DNA of 64,000 nucleotides from Setophaga petechia (lineage: Eukaryota; Chordata; Aves; Passeriformes; Parulidae). Shown piece by piece: positions 1 through 13,385 of the stretch; positions within the stretch are counted from its first letter, which is position 1, and each line of letters opens with the position of its first letter. The position numbers and the translations under genes were made by a program. The DNA is taken from NCBI GenBank assembly GCA_024362935.1, contig JANCRA010000008.1, positions 33,636,557 through 33,700,556 of the forward strand. Direction: 5' to 3'. A model generated the notes under the pieces. The model was not told the DNA's origin and did not search any database. It saw nothing but the letters and a program-made list of their open reading frames with translations.

Positions 1-2115
1 CTAAGGGGATGGGGGTGTAACATACAGAGGGTTTTTTTTTCCCATGAAACTAAAAACAGAACCAAAATGCTTTTCTTTGTCTTTAGAGGAGATGAAGTAT
101 CAGAATAATCAACAGGTAACATAATGAAAATGTTTAAGATGACATGCAGTTAGCAGCAAGGATTCAGTTCTTGATATTGGCAAAAGTGCGAAGCATTTGG
201 TACAAATATTAACTTATGTAAACTTGCTCCCTTATGTGTGTTTAATATGTAAATATGGGGTTGGGTTTGGTTTGGTTTTTTTGCTATTGGAATACTAAGA
301 AACAGCAGGAATGAGCCATAACTGGGACAATGTATGGGGCCATGACCAGTGCAGGATATCTACTACAGCAGAGGCAACTGGAAGCAGGAGAGGTTCAGTT
401 TCTATCATGAAGTAATTTAAGGAATTCTAAAAGCAAGTAAGAATTGCAAGATGGGGTCCATATCTTAGTTCTGTTTGTACAGTGTAATGTGTAGAGCTGC
501 TTTAAAGATGGCCATACAGATTTATGAGAAAGCATTAAGAAAAAAAATATTTTGACATGTTTTTGAAAAATTTCTATCACTCCAATTTGGGAGTTGTGGA
601 AATATGACCATTGTATTGCAGAATCTAACGATTTACAGCTGCAAGAATGCAAGAGCAAACTTTTCATCTTTAAAACTGTTCTGCAAAAATATGTAGTCTT
701 ATTCTGTTGTGTGCTTGGTAATGATGAGAACGACCCCCCTGTTAGTAAGTCAGACTCTTGTCAGAACAACTTTTTACAGAAGCAAAATGAAATCCCTAAA
801 GTAGAAATTCAAGTCCCGTATTATTGTCAAGGATTTGCTGATGGTTCTGGTGAATTGTGCTTTCCTGCAGCCTGCATGTCCTTATCCGTCCTCTGAAGTG
901 AGGAACCTGGTGTGCCACTGGTTCTTGAGGATACATTCAGAAGGCCTCCCCTTTATACATTGCACCTTGGCCAAATGCTCTGTGCTACTTTACTCAATAA
1001 GAGGACAGAAACAGATTTGCAGAAGGCACTGTGCTTGGTTATAGAGTAAGCAATAAAAATAGCTTTATCCTAAATTCAGACCCTTTTAGTTATTCAGTTA
1101 TAGACAATAGCATGAATTTTCCTGAGGAGAAGGTTAATGGGATAAAGATATGACTTGCATGCCTGATTTTGAAGGAGTGCTTTGTATCCAAGGAATAATT
1201 TATTGCCATATAAAATTTGTTACCTTATGGCTGCTGAGGCCAACATGTTTTCCCAAACATGGGAAAAAACCTTTACAGAATTGCGAAGTTTAAAAGTTTT
1301 TGTTGTCTGTTTTTATCTATATTATACAATTGAATTCTGACATGCAGGCATGGTGCATTTTTTCTGTAGAAAGCTTGGAAAATATCTGGTAGAGAGAGAA
1401 CAAAATCTCTTTGTGTTTTCTCCAAGTGGCCATGATAAGGACACCTCTGAAGATTTGCTTAATTGTGCTCCTGCTCCTTCCTGGCAGAGTGAGTGTAACA
1501 GATCCTTGAATGATTGCTGTTGTGTTGCTATCTCGGAGCCCTTCAGCTTCTCACTGACATTCTTTTGCATTTGCTGCACCTAGGCTGTTTCTTCAGCTGT
1601 CATGCTTGTCAGTAATAACACAGGGCAAAGATATATGCGAGGGAAAACATGGGCAAATGACACTGCTGTAGAGCTGCTGAACAAATTGTCTTGTCATTCA
1701 CTTGGATGTGTATGAACATACATATGCACTGCCTTCCCATTTACTTTAAGGTATGACGCCCTTATAGCAGAGCTTAAGTTGTTCTGCATACATCAGACCA
1801 TTATTCTTGTAGTATCCCTGCACTCTAGTATCATCCTGACTTTGCAGATGGATGTAACCTGAATTTTCAGAATGTGTGTTGTCCTAGGGTATGTATAAAA
1901 TTTGTAACTGAAAGGGGAGGTTAAAAAAGTAGCTGCCTGCATGCTGCTTTTGTACTTCAACCATTTAGTATGAATAGCTGGATTTTCCCCAGTATTCTTA
2001 GTGTATGCATGGTGCTACTGTTTGCTTCAAAGAATTTTGCAGACAGGAAAGGTCAATGAAAAAAACCACTAACAAAAAATAGTAGTCTATGGATAACTCA
2101 CTCTGCCAACTGCCT
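1..2115. other. Non-coding A+T-rich DNA, no gene seen
   Basis: No open frame here exceeds about 100 codons, and none shows a recognisable domain or a convincing codon pattern. Overlapping short frames on both strands (for example around 1.35-1.58 kb) are typical of random sequence. I see no repeat family that I can name, no CpG island and no tandem array. This could be intergenic or intronic. Confidence 0.6.
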
Positions 2116-2509
2116 TACCCACGCTGGAGCAGAGGATAGACTCCTCCCTCTGAGGAGGAAGCTGTGGCAGAAACAAAAGGTGATGAACTGACTGCAACCC
2201 CCATTCCCTGTCTCCTTGAGCTGCTGAGGGGAAAGAGGCAGAGAATCAGAAATACGGCTAAGCCTGGGAAGGGGGAATATTTGTTATACTTCTAATTATC
2301 CTACTCTGAGCTTGGTTGCTAATAAATTCAGTTAATTTCCCCACGCTGGGTCTGTTTTGCCCGTGAGGGTTCCTGGTGAGTGATCTCTCCTTGCCCTTGT
2401 CTCAACACTTGAGTTCCAATATAGTCTCTCTCTCCTGTCCAGTAATAAGGAGGGGAGTGATAGAGTGACTTTAGTGGGCACCTCACAACCAGACAGGGTC
2501 AAAGCACCA
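2116..2509 (-). mobile_element. ERVL-type LTR fragment (songbird family), minus strand
   Basis: Read on the minus strand, the segment starts near 2509 with TGGTGCTTTGACC and continues through blocks I recognise from the long ERVL LTRs of passerine genomes: a 'gtgcccac' stretch, CACTCCCCTCCTTATTA, GAGAGATCACTCACCA, ACGGGCAAAACAGAC, a 'gaatgggggttgcagtcagt' block and finally CTGCTCCAGCGTGGG near 2116-2130. The stretch near 2480 is alignable to the LTR at 48.6 kb on the other strand. Only the first part of the LTR (U3) is present; the 3' part and any internal sequence are missing, so it is a truncated relic with no coding content. The family name is from memory; the similarity to the second copy is visible in the window. 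Confidence 0.75.
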
Positions 2510-5500
2510 TGCAGGTCCTTTCAACACTTGTCCTTCTTCTGAGTTTTGTCCCATGGGTGCACTGCTTATTTTGATGCAGGGTTTCTGTTATTTGGTACCA
2601 TCACAACCTTAGCGGAAAACTGTCCCGGAAGCAGCCCAAAGATATCAGCTGGCAACCTTCTGCATGCTTCCCAAGAGCACATATTTGCTGTCAAACGTGA
2701 CAACTCAAATGAACCATGCTGGTCAGCCCTGTTTCCTCACTCCCTGGTTCAACTGAAAGCTTTCACAGAGCAGGATGCCCTGTTCCCAGCACTTAGAGCT
2801 AAGGCATAATATTATCTCTGCTTGTTTGTCCCTGTCCCAGAATTTCTTTGTGTTGACAGTCTGCATTTCTGCTTTATGAGGAGAGGTTCAAGACTTTCTG
2901 GCAAAGATCACTAGTTTCTACTTACATGAAGCACCTAGAAGAGAGTATGGACCCATCCTGAGGGTGGTGGATATATCTGGAAATGTGTGGGCTTAGGCTG
3001 CTTCTCAGGGCACAGTGTGGCACATGGGTCAGAGAGTACAGTCAGCTGTGCTTACTTGCCTCTTCAACAGCTGGCCTCTGTCTGAACTGAGAGATTTAGG
3101 CAGAAAGATGAGGTCATCTTGGTTCACAGCCTGGAGAAAGAAGACAGGCAGATCTCTCCAGAGGGACTGTTTAATAAGGAGAGAGATGTTACAGCTGACT
3201 TGGAGGAAAAGGCTATGTGGAGCGCCAAAAGGGAAGCCTCAAAGAAACAGATCTGTACCCAGACTCCTTGTGGATTCATGATCCTGGTAACTGTTTTCAG
3301 GTCTGGGCCTCTTAGATTGTCTCTGTGGATGAAGTTGTCTTGGAATGTGGTCCCAGGCAGGTGTGACCATGCGTTGGCTCTGATGTATGTCTGTGCTTGG
3401 TACAACAGTCACTTTGGACATGTCCAAACCTGCCAGACTTCACTGCCTTCTAGCAAAATTTGTCTAGTATCAGATTCAGCTGCTGAGTGACAAGTAGGTG
3501 AGATGCTGGTGAAGTAGCAGCTGTCTATATGCAGGGTGGCAGTTGCTACTGTCTTTGGATGGGAGTCACATATAAAACAGATTTGAATCCACTGTTGATT
3601 CTTTGTCTCTTAGAATGCCTAGTGAAAGTTGAAAAGAAATATTTTTATATGAAAGCCGGAGGAAATGTTGGTGCAGGAATAGACTGCACCTGTCCTTTCC
3701 AAATTCTGTTTTCTTTGTTTAGTGTGGGGTGATATTTTTTTAAGGTAGTTCAGAGAGCTCCTAAAAATTAGGAACTGCATGGATGGACAGAGACCTTAGC
3801 TTGAAAGAAACTGGTGGGAATATTATATCAAGATATGATGGTTTCAGGTCAGAGGGTTCTTGATCTGCTTTCAAGGTGGATTTTTAGAAATTTCTTGCTT
3901 TTTCTGTTGTGCTGTTGTGGTGTATGGCCATCCATCCATGTGTCATCTCTATTTTCTTTCCTCAAGTCCTGCAAATCTGGTCACTCTGTTTGTGCCTTGA
4001 AGCAGTTTTGAATCTTTCCACCAAAACTCTTTTGTAAGAATGCTAAACTGAAGTGTCTGAAGAGAAACATGATTGTAAAAGCCATTTGTTATTTTCTATG
4101 TCTCATTCTTACTATTGTTATGCTAACCTTGTAGTAGATTATTCCCCTCCTGTGTTAAGAATATGCAACATTAAATGGAAACTAAGATAATTTCCTTAGT
4201 GGTTTGAGACTACGTTTGGGGTTTTTTTTTTAGTGCTGATATATTCTCCACTGGTATTTTTTTCAGAAGTTGGAATAGCATGAAAAATATACTGCAAAGA
4301 AAATATCCTTGAGGGGTGTGCCTTTTAGGGAAAAAATGAGAGAAACTGTCAGGGGTGAATACAACTCCTGACTATCCTCTGACAGTGGAATTTCTTAATT
4401 TGGCTGGTGGAACACCCCTTGGATAGGGTTCTGCCTTTAAGCAGTGTGTCATTTATCCCAATAATAGCTTTAGTTTGGTAACTGTAGCCTCAATAAATAT
4501 AGGTAATAATTTTGTGTGTACATAATAAAGTGCATTCCATAGGAAGAATAGAAACGATGTCATGCTAGTGCAACAACCATGTGGGTAGCTTTATTGGGTT
4601 TTTCAAAACGTGTAGAAGATGTAGAAATTTAATGATAAATTGAAAATCAAGAACTATAATAGCGTGCATCTGTGAACAAGAGTTTGGTCAAAAAAGCAAG
4701 TAAAGGTGTATCAAAAAATTTAGGTAGCTCAGTGCAATATGATTTTGAAAGAGGAAAAGACAAGGTCATGTCTTGAAACTATACATAGGGGATTTTTGAA
4801 AAAATCAGTCATGGCACAGGTGTGGAAAGGAAAAAGTGAGATGTCTAGTAGAAGAAGGTAGATGTACAAAAATGCATTGAAGTGATATAGGCTGAGATAG
4901 CTGATCCTTTGTAATGAGAAGTCAGAAGTATAAAATATCACCTCCCAGACATTATATGACAAATGTATTTTCTGAAATGTATTTTCTGACTAGGGCAGTT
5001 CCTTGTTAATCTTAACCTGACACAGCTGAGCCCAAACTTGAGAAATCCTTCTTATGTGGCCATACAGACAGGTTTATGTGACTTATTCCATTTTCTGTCA
5101 TTACTTTTCCTATCTGGATTCCTGCTAAGCTTAAAAGCATGCACAATAAGGACTGAACAATTGCTTCAGATTTGCCCACTGACTTTGAGTTTATAAAGCC
5201 TGAGTCTACAAAGAAATGACTGCCTTAAAATCTACCTATTTCATTCCTGAACTTCATTGGAAACAAGAAAATAGGATCCAATATATATCTGTCTAATCTA
5301 ATGAAAATTTACAGAGATGTGTCTGAACTCAAGCTGCCTCATCTCTTTGATTTTAACATAACTCTAAGAATAAAGCAGTTGGAGCTTGGCCTTGAAATAA
5401 TTACCTCTTTTTGAGGTAATAAGAACTAGTAGCAGTATGAAGGTGACAGATGCAGGTACTAACACTGGAAGTCTCTCATATCCCACAGCTTTCCCACTTG

Positions 5501-5574
5501 TGATTCCTGTACTTGTGGACTTCCCTTCTGAGCACTGTGAAAATGACAACATACATATGGAACACTCCGTGATC
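2510..5574. other. Non-coding unique DNA, no gene seen
   Basis: Short overlapping open frames occur near 2.55-2.81 kb and 3.0-3.5 kb, where base composition is slightly richer in G+C. None has a domain, a signal peptide or a run of in-frame splice signals that would make it credible. No named repeat was recognised. Confidence 0.55.
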
Positions 5575-5624
5575 TGTTTTCCATCTTGCATTCCATAATG
5601 ATGTGGAATGCAAGATGGAAAACA
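5575..5624. repeat. Perfect 21-bp inverted repeat with 8-nt loop
   Basis: The left arm at 5575-5595 (TGTTTTCCATCTTGCATTCCA) has its exact reverse complement at 5604-5624, separated by the loop TAATGATG at 5596-5603. All 21 pairs match and pairing stops at 5574/5625. The 50-nt total is shorter than a usual vertebrate pre-miRNA hairpin and the stem has no bulges. A template-switch mutation or a small fold-back insertion are more likely origins. The repeat is directly visible; any function is unknown. Confidence 0.9.
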
Positions 5625-8600
5625 TACTCCAAATGTGGAGTTTAAATTGAGAAATGGTTGCATGCCCTTACATTAATTAATCATGGTTTTGGCAGAAAGT
5701 CACACAATGTAGATAGAGAGGAACCATAGTGATAGATGGTGATGGAAGGCAACAGCATAATACATTTAATATTTCAGCACAGAGTATTTTGATTGTTAGC
5801 TTCTTGGGGGATTGGTTAATTGTGTGTTTATCTGCTGTATAATTTGTTACTAAATAAGCTTTTAAAAGCATAATTCTGGGAAGGAGCCAGTCTGAATCTG
5901 ATCCATGTTGACAGCATAAAGCCTACTGCAGTTATGCATTAGTGCCTAGCCTTGTTGCTGTGCTTTAATGGAATTGTGTAAAATGGCTTGGCTGGAGTCC
6001 AAAGAGAAACTAATTTTTCCAAGAGTTGTTAAGTCTTTTTCTGGAGTTTCAAATAGCTTATAGTGGGGAAAGGGATGGGAAGCAGTCTTATCCATACTGA
6101 CTAATCAGTAAAATTAATATAATTACTCTGCATACACATAATGATGCTAAAAGGAGCTTTGTGGATCAGAGAGCAGGTTTTTTAAGTTAGGCATATTCCT
6201 TCCAGTTCCAAGACTATTGATTAATACTTCTCCCAGTGAAGTGGTCTGACCTGTATTGAAGGAGTTGAATGGTGATGGTGAGACTGTGGCTTGACCATGA
6301 AGTGACTTAGTCGGGCTTTAAATCTTCTCTGAGCTGGTCAAACCCCCCATGACTCTATGATATCGAGGTTTGAAAAACTGATAAGCTTACTATGATAGCT
6401 CACATTTGTTGCAAACACTTAGATAGGCTATTTATGCATTGAAGGCATTACAATGGATCTGCTATCATTTTTCCATGTGTCTCTGCCTTTATGGCAAGTC
6501 AAATATCATAATATTTTCTGTAGATGACATAGGAAAGCATGAAGATTCCATGGACCATAACATGGGTTATAGTAATCTAATCAGATAAAATGCAGGAATA
6601 CTGTATTTAATTTTTTAGTATGTTGTCTGAACTCTTGTTTTACAGTATATTCCTACTTGAGTACATGGAATATAGGCTGTTATGTAATCAAAGTTGTATA
6701 CATGTTGCTTTAACTAGGTCTCAATCATTCCAAACTTCAAAAACTCAATTATTTTTGCAATTTGTTTTTCTATTTTGTAGCTGATAGCCCAATAAGAGTG
6801 TTTTTTTTTTTTCCAGCTAACACTTGCACAATTCCAAGAGAAAAAGATAATTAGAATGATGCTTTAAAGTACAATGTATAAAAGTATGCAGCTGAGTTTT
6901 TCCCATTTTTACTTCAAAGTATATAATTTTCTGCATTTTGTAACATAAATTTTTCTCTGTTTCTGGAATCGCTTTTTAAGCTTTCTCTTAGACAGAGTGA
7001 AAATATTTCTTTTATGGGGGATTCATATACTTTAGAAGGAAAAACCAAGAACAACTATAATAGATTCCTTGCAGCATCTCTGAGTGCATACCAGCTCCCA
7101 AGTGGTAAAGTTTGGCAGGCAGGGGAATGGTGAAAGCAGCAACAATAATCTTGAAATATTCTGAGTAACATTTTTTTCTATATTTAAAAAAAGATGTCCT
7201 AGCCAGCTGACAAAATTTACAGTTTGGTTGATGTTCTAGGGCGTGCATCTTGGTGTAAAATGTTAAATTGCATATATTTTATTTCCATGAAATCTTGTCT
7301 ACTCCACTTGGTCTCCTTCCTCCTCCCTCTGCCCTCATATTGTGGGTGGTGTGAGGGAAAGGGACACTTGCTGAGGCAGAGGATGGTGTTGGCATGTTCT
7401 TGCCACAGCCAGCATTGGCTGGATGAAACTCTTGGAGCTCTGTAGCTGGCTGCTGCTCTGTTTTCTGCCTTCTGATGTTTCCTCTAAAGCTGGTGAGCAT
7501 AAAGACATCTGCAAAAGTGTGTAAGCAGCTTTACTTTCCAAACTATATTAGTTTCTCCCAGCTTTATGCCTTATCAAGTTTCTCTCGATTTGAATCTACT
7601 TGTACAGGCTGAAAATGGAGATTGTTGTCAAATACCTTCCACGAAAGGATGCTAGTAGTGGGATAAGGAAGGAAATGTGATGAACAGAACATTCTTTAGT
7701 CAAACTTTGCATTGACCTGTGTGAAGTTCTACGTTGGTCTCATTTGGTCTGTTTCTGGTTTTGTTCTGTTCATTGCAGGTATTGGATATTTACAGGGCAC
7801 AGTTATGGGCTGTGGGACACTGGTACAGTCATCAGAATCCAGCTCACACAGCCACTTGTTAATGCTATTTATTACTGTGTGGGGATACTGATCTGGGATC
7901 TTCATTGGCTATTTCTAGAAAGGATGGGCACAAATGGTACAGATATTTTTTGGCTTGTTAAATTGACCCTGTCCAATTTAGAACTGCAATTTTTGAACTG
8001 TAATAAGATAATAAAAATAATATTTCATTTTTTAAGCCAGGATCTGTAATGCATGGCTAGGATGAGGAAACTGGTAGATGGGCAAAAACCTTCCCAGACA
8101 TTTCAGGTTTGCAGATATTTCAAAATTATCTGTTTCAGTGGAGATTCAAGTTACCAGTCTGGTTACTAGTGATCTGTGAAATTGAGTAGCGTTTAGTACT
8201 TGTGAGTTGGACAGGCTGTCAAGCACCTCATCTCAAAGTCATTATCACTATTTTGTTCTTTTATGGCATTTTCCAATGTTCTGTTCTAGTCTCTAAATTA
8301 GATCAGGTAGGTTTTCTTTGTTTATTTTTTTGAGAGTTTTTTTAAACTGCAGGCGTAGAGTATTTGTCTAAGCTCCAGAATTTCATAAATAGGCCTTATG
8401 AGTCAATGCTAATCTTTACTGAAAAGAATTGGTTGGAAATATTTCAAGAATATTCCTTACATGAGACCCCTCTAAGTAGCTTTTTCACAAGAAGAGTTTA
8501 GGTTTAGTAGTATAACAAGTGGAAAAAATAAATTTTGAGGGGTAGATGATTTTTAAAATACCTGTGTTGTACATCTGTTGCCAAAAATCTTGATTTCTGT

Positions 8601-10984
8601 CGAAGTGTTTCTTTTGGTAAGTCTTTGGTGTGGTAGAGCATTTTGATTGCAACATCAGTTTACTTGGGGCTGACGCGATTGATAAGTTTAAATTTTTCTA
8701 TGTTAAACAAGTTTTCCCTTTTATTAGCATAATGAGATATGGTACAAAATTGCTCATGAAATTGAGAGCAGAAGAATGAGATTAGTGGATTTTAGGATAA
8801 TAGAGAGGACATTTGAGTTAAATGAATCTGCTGGGTTCTATGTACTTAAAGAAATTACTATGAGGAGCTGCCTGAAGAAATCTTTGACTTGATTTTCCCC
8901 AGTGCAGTTGAGATTAAGACCAGGAAAAATGTGAAAATTGGAAGTAAATTCAAGAATACTCCAAGGATTAAATCTGAGAATGTAATTTTTCTACACAAAG
9001 CAGGGATTTATTTTACTGGGTTGTGTTTCTCCTTGTGTGGTGGTAAACAATCTCACTTGTAAATAGCAAAGTAGTGGAATGTGCCTTTAATTTCAAGCCA
9101 GTACCTGCTTTTGTTAGATTAAATGGTCAACTCAAGTGCTTTTCTGAATCAAGGCTTATATGATGTCTTGTTCATCACTGACAGTGCACAGAAAAAATAT
9201 TAAAGGTGCTGTGAAATTCACTGCATGGCTGATCTGTCACCTTGAAAAGGTCACTCACTTTAAATTGCGACCCACTCAGTTGCAATTGAGACAGGAGCAG
9301 AGCCTGTGTGGTGCTGTGAAAAGCTCAAGAAAGGAAGTCCCTACTGTCATTATTTAAAACTGATGCTAATAATTCTTAATGCAATTAAAATGAGTTGAAC
9401 TCTTTCAGTGATGTCCAGGCTGGAGTCCCTGTGCATGCCACACTCCTTGCTTCTGTGCATTGCCCAGCTGCAGCGGAGTTAGCGTGGTGAGCAGCCCCAG
9501 CCTGAGTTGGTTCTGAGGAGATGTGCTTCAACCTGGGGGCTGGTGCATCCCAATAAGGAGCACTGTAGCCAGGAACAGGCACCTGCAGCTCTGGGCAATT
9601 GATACTGAAAGACTTACAAAGTTCTCCATGTTTTTTCTTTGTACTGAGATTAGAAGAGTCATGCTCACATTCCTAAAATGGGAATAAATGTGACGTTGTT
9701 TAATACTTTTCAGTAACTCTGAACCAGAATTCCAGCTCTCTTCTACTTAGGGCTTTAAATTGGATGTAAAAACCCCAATTTTCCTGCCTCAGGCTTGCTT
9801 AACATTATTTAGGTTTCCCATTAAAAAGGCAATACAGCACAGAGTGGAAGAGCTACTTGGGGAGAGAAGCTCAAGTCCACAAACGGACTTATTGCAAATC
9901 GTGGTTTTCAGGAGAACTAAATTTCTTTGGCATTGCTTGATAGGAGATCTCTGCATTACTTAGCTAGCTCAAAAGTGCAGGAAAAAAAAAAAAGTGGGAT
10001 GTGAGAAAAATCTAACCCCCTTAACATCTCTGTTTTGGAAATCTTTACTGGATTATTTTGATATAAGGCCTCCCGACACAAAGACTTCACTATTTGCATT
10101 ATGGAATTATTATTTTTATTAGTCATGGAATGATTTTTAATCTAACCAAATAGGTACATTCTGAGCCATCTATTTGTCTAATTTTAAAATCTGAATAGAA
10201 TAAAACTAATTAAAGCTGCTCTCTTTTAAGGTTTTCTGCTTAGTCCATGAAAGAGAAAATACTGAAACAAGAGTTTGAACATCAAATATTTACCTGTTAA
10301 TTTTATTTAAATTTCATTAAATTATGTAAAGCAATTTTAAAACCTGGCAATGAATGTGCTGAATCATTTCCTTGTGTGCACATTTTTCTGCAGACTTAAG
10401 AGTGTGAGGACTGTTTCTATATAAACATTTATTTTGTTGTCTTTATGACCAAGATATATCAAAGTAACCTGACATCTGCTAAAAGGCTGCAGCCTTCATT
10501 TTCCCACAAATGATTTTCTTGTTTGGACAACAAACCCTTGTGTTTCTGTTTGGTAAGCAGTGGGAAATTCAAAAGCAGAAAATAAATGAACTCATATGCT
10601 GACCAACGGTATTTTCCTTTAGAATTGCTATTTCTTTTCTGCCCATTTTCTTTGACTTCTTGAAGCCTAAAACTTCGCCCAGCGTGTTAGAGGACTATAA
10701 TGTTGTGCTTCCAATCTATGCTGCAAACATATTTTTCCTTGCTGTGAAATTTACTGGTCAGTGCAAGAAGGGATTTGGCAAAGAGATTGCTGCTGCATGG
10801 AAAATAAAATTATGCAGTATATGAGCCCAACACACATCTTGGGCAAGATATGTATGTTATAGAAAAGCATCTGACCCCATGACTTTTTACCAAATTGAAC
10901 TCCTGGGATGTTTGATGTGAGGCTAACTACCAGGGTTTAAACTCCCTTTGGGAGGAAGGTGAATGGAGTACTGAGTCTGGAAAG
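5625..10984. other. Non-coding unique DNA, no gene seen
   Basis: This is A+T-rich sequence with short homopolymer runs, such as the T-run near 6802 and the A-run near 9981. A somewhat more G+C-rich patch lies at about 9.41-9.60 kb but has few CpG dinucleotides and no sustained open frame. No repeat family or RNA gene was recognised. Confidence 0.55.
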
Positions 10985-11095
10985 CTTTCTGTCTTTCCCT
11001 CTCTTTTTTATCTATTTAATTCTTTCTCTTTTCCCTTTCCTTTCTATAATCAAGAATAATCTATAATAATTTCCCTCTCCTCTTTTCTTTTTTGA
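10985..11095. repeat. Pyrimidine-rich (C/T) low-complexity tract
   Basis: The plus strand is almost continuous C and T in two stretches, about 10.99-11.045 kb and 11.07-11.095 kb, interrupted by an A+T-rich segment around 11.05 kb. This is low-complexity sequence of the kind common in vertebrate introns and intergenic DNA. No function is implied. Confidence 0.7.
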
Positions 11096-13126
11096 AGCTG
11101 TCTACAGCGTCCAAATTTTCCTTTCCTCTCATTTTTCTCTGGGAGAGGGGGAAGAAAGTCAGTTTGTCCTAATGCAAGACATGGTGTCACTTCCTTCAGA
11201 TATGCAAATTTGTTATTTTAGTGTTAATAGGAAGCAAAGAACATATGCTATATACCACAAAACTCTCTAATTGTGGATCAAAAATGTAGTGATAAAATTT
11301 AGCCCTTATCTCTTCAGTACCAGATGTTTTACTGGTTGTGGTTATCTGGGCAAAATCTTTGTCCTTGAAAGACATTTAGAAATGCTCCATAATTATTATT
11401 TTTTTAAACATGTATCTTTTTCCCCCCATAAATGCTAAAGCTGTTTTAATGCGGATCAATCAAAAACTGGGATTTTTCAAAGAATATTTTTGACCGTATA
11501 AAGAAGCAATGAACAATATGGCTATTAGAACCACACTGGAAAGTGTCTTGAGAATACTCTGAGTCAGTCACTGAATCTACAATTTTCTAGTTTTAGGGTG
11601 AGGGTGATTTTTATAATTTTAAAAAATGTGGATGGATCTGCACAAAAATTTTTCACCAAAGTAAACCATCCCACAAAATCAAAATTGAAGTTACTAATGG
11701 GAGAACGTTTCACAGAACAGATGTGGTCTATTGCTCTTGATCCTCAAAGGAAGAGCAGAATCCATAACCAAGCATGGAAAGTCAAATTAATGGTTCTACT
11801 GGATCCAAAAGTTTGTATCACAGTATGCTCTCCTTCACCTACTGCCTTTTATGTGTTCTATGATTTCAAGAGTTAACTGACCATGGCATGGCCTCTCTAT
11901 GTCCACTGTGTCCAGCTTGCTTTTCTTTAAAGTGGTTTGACTGTGACTCTGGAGAATTGATGGAATTATGCTTAAAATGTATTTTGTTTTGGACTTTGCT
12001 GCTTCCCTTCAGACATAAAGAGTTCATGAGTCCAAAATATTGTCTTCCCCTTTTTCATATGCTACCTAAACAAACAAATATTAACCAGGTGCAAGCCAAC
12101 CACACTCACAATACTACTTTGCTTACAAAACTAGTCTTTCAGAAAAAGTAAACATTTCAGTGGATTAATTTGTAATGCTTGTTTTTTACTTTGTGTCTTT
12201 TTAGGTTTGGAAGAAAAGAGTGAATATTTTTGTTGCATTTGTTGAAACAATTATGCTCTGACCCTGGACCAGTGACTGAATTATGTGTTAAAATTTCAAA
12301 CTGAGCCTTCATTCACTTTGTTGTCAATGCTGAGTATACTTAAGAAGAAAAATATGTCTGGTATTTAATAGTGTTTGGAAGAAATATACCTGTCATAAAT
12401 GACAAATTTCAAAAAGTTCTACCCTATTATTAGGGCTATTTTAAACACCAGTTACTCAAAATTAACTTTGGTATCCAAGTGCTGAATGACTTTGTCAAAA
12501 CTAGGAGTAAGAGATATTTTTAAGTCATACAGGTTATGAAGGCACTGACAGTTGTGTTACTAAATGTTTTAGGAAATTTTGTGTAAATGAGGAGTTGAAA
12601 TGCAAAACCTGAGGAAAGCCTGTGGCTCACCACACACTTGTCATAGGTGAAAGGAATTTCAAGCCTGTGGAAAAAGAAATTAATGAATTGGACTGGTTTA
12701 AAATATTTAATCTGCAAATACTCACTTTGTTTTACATGTAAGTTTGTGCTAATGGCTACTTTGCATGCATTATCTGAAATTAGTTTAAAAATGTTATGAG
12801 AATAAATGAAAAAAACTGACACAAGAATTTAGTGGAAGTAAATTTGGAAGATGAGACTGTTTGTATAACCACAGAATAAGAGATGTGGTAGATGGAATAC
12901 CTTTTGAGTCTGGATAAACATTTTCCAACAGCACTTGCACTTCATGATCTAAGAGGTCTTTTTAAACATTAAAGATTCTATGATTTTTGTCTTCCTTTTG
13001 AAGACAAAATCTTGCAAAATCAAAATCCATCCAAGTATCATTCCTTTTATGGAAATATTTATAAAACAACCTGGACAGTATGTTCTGATAAGAAAAGAGT
13101 TGTTTTTGTTTTATTTTCTAATGCTG

Positions 13127-13143
13127 TTTTTTTTTTTTTTTTT
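13127..13143. repeat. Poly-T tract (17 T)
   Basis: An uninterrupted run of 17 T on the plus strand. No LINE or SINE sequence adjoins it that would mark it as a retroposon tail, so it is treated as a simple homopolymer. Confidence 0.9.
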
Positions 13144-13364
13144 CAAAATGGTTGTAAAGGCTTTCTATCTCCCTGATATAGGGAAGGAAAAAACCCAGTG
13201 GTCTTCCTCCTGTGTAGCATATCTGATATTTGTTTCTTACTAACAATATGGAAGTTATGTCCCTTTGAGTAAACTGCTGTGTTGTTTGAGGACATATTAT
13301 CCTGATGCCAGCTCATTTTTCACCAAATTGAGCCAACCATTAGCAGTGTGTATATTGTCATAAC

Positions 13365-13385
13365 TTTTTTTTTTTTTTTTTTTTT
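13365..13385. repeat. Poly-T tract (21 T)
   Basis: An uninterrupted run of 21 T, the longest T homopolymer in the window, lying about 220 bp after the previous one. The following 'gtgcag' makes it look like a polypyrimidine tract with an acceptor AG, but no open segment with a donor site follows. Confidence 0.9.

Noticed and set aside
5575..5624. microRNA precursor
   Set aside because: The hairpin is only 50 nt with a perfect 21-bp stem and no lower stem, shorter than normal vertebrate pre-miRNAs.
6300..6365. Possible CR1 tail (CATGACTCTATGATATCGAG)
   Set aside because: Only one weak octamer-like match; the preceding sequence does not resemble the CR1 3' end.
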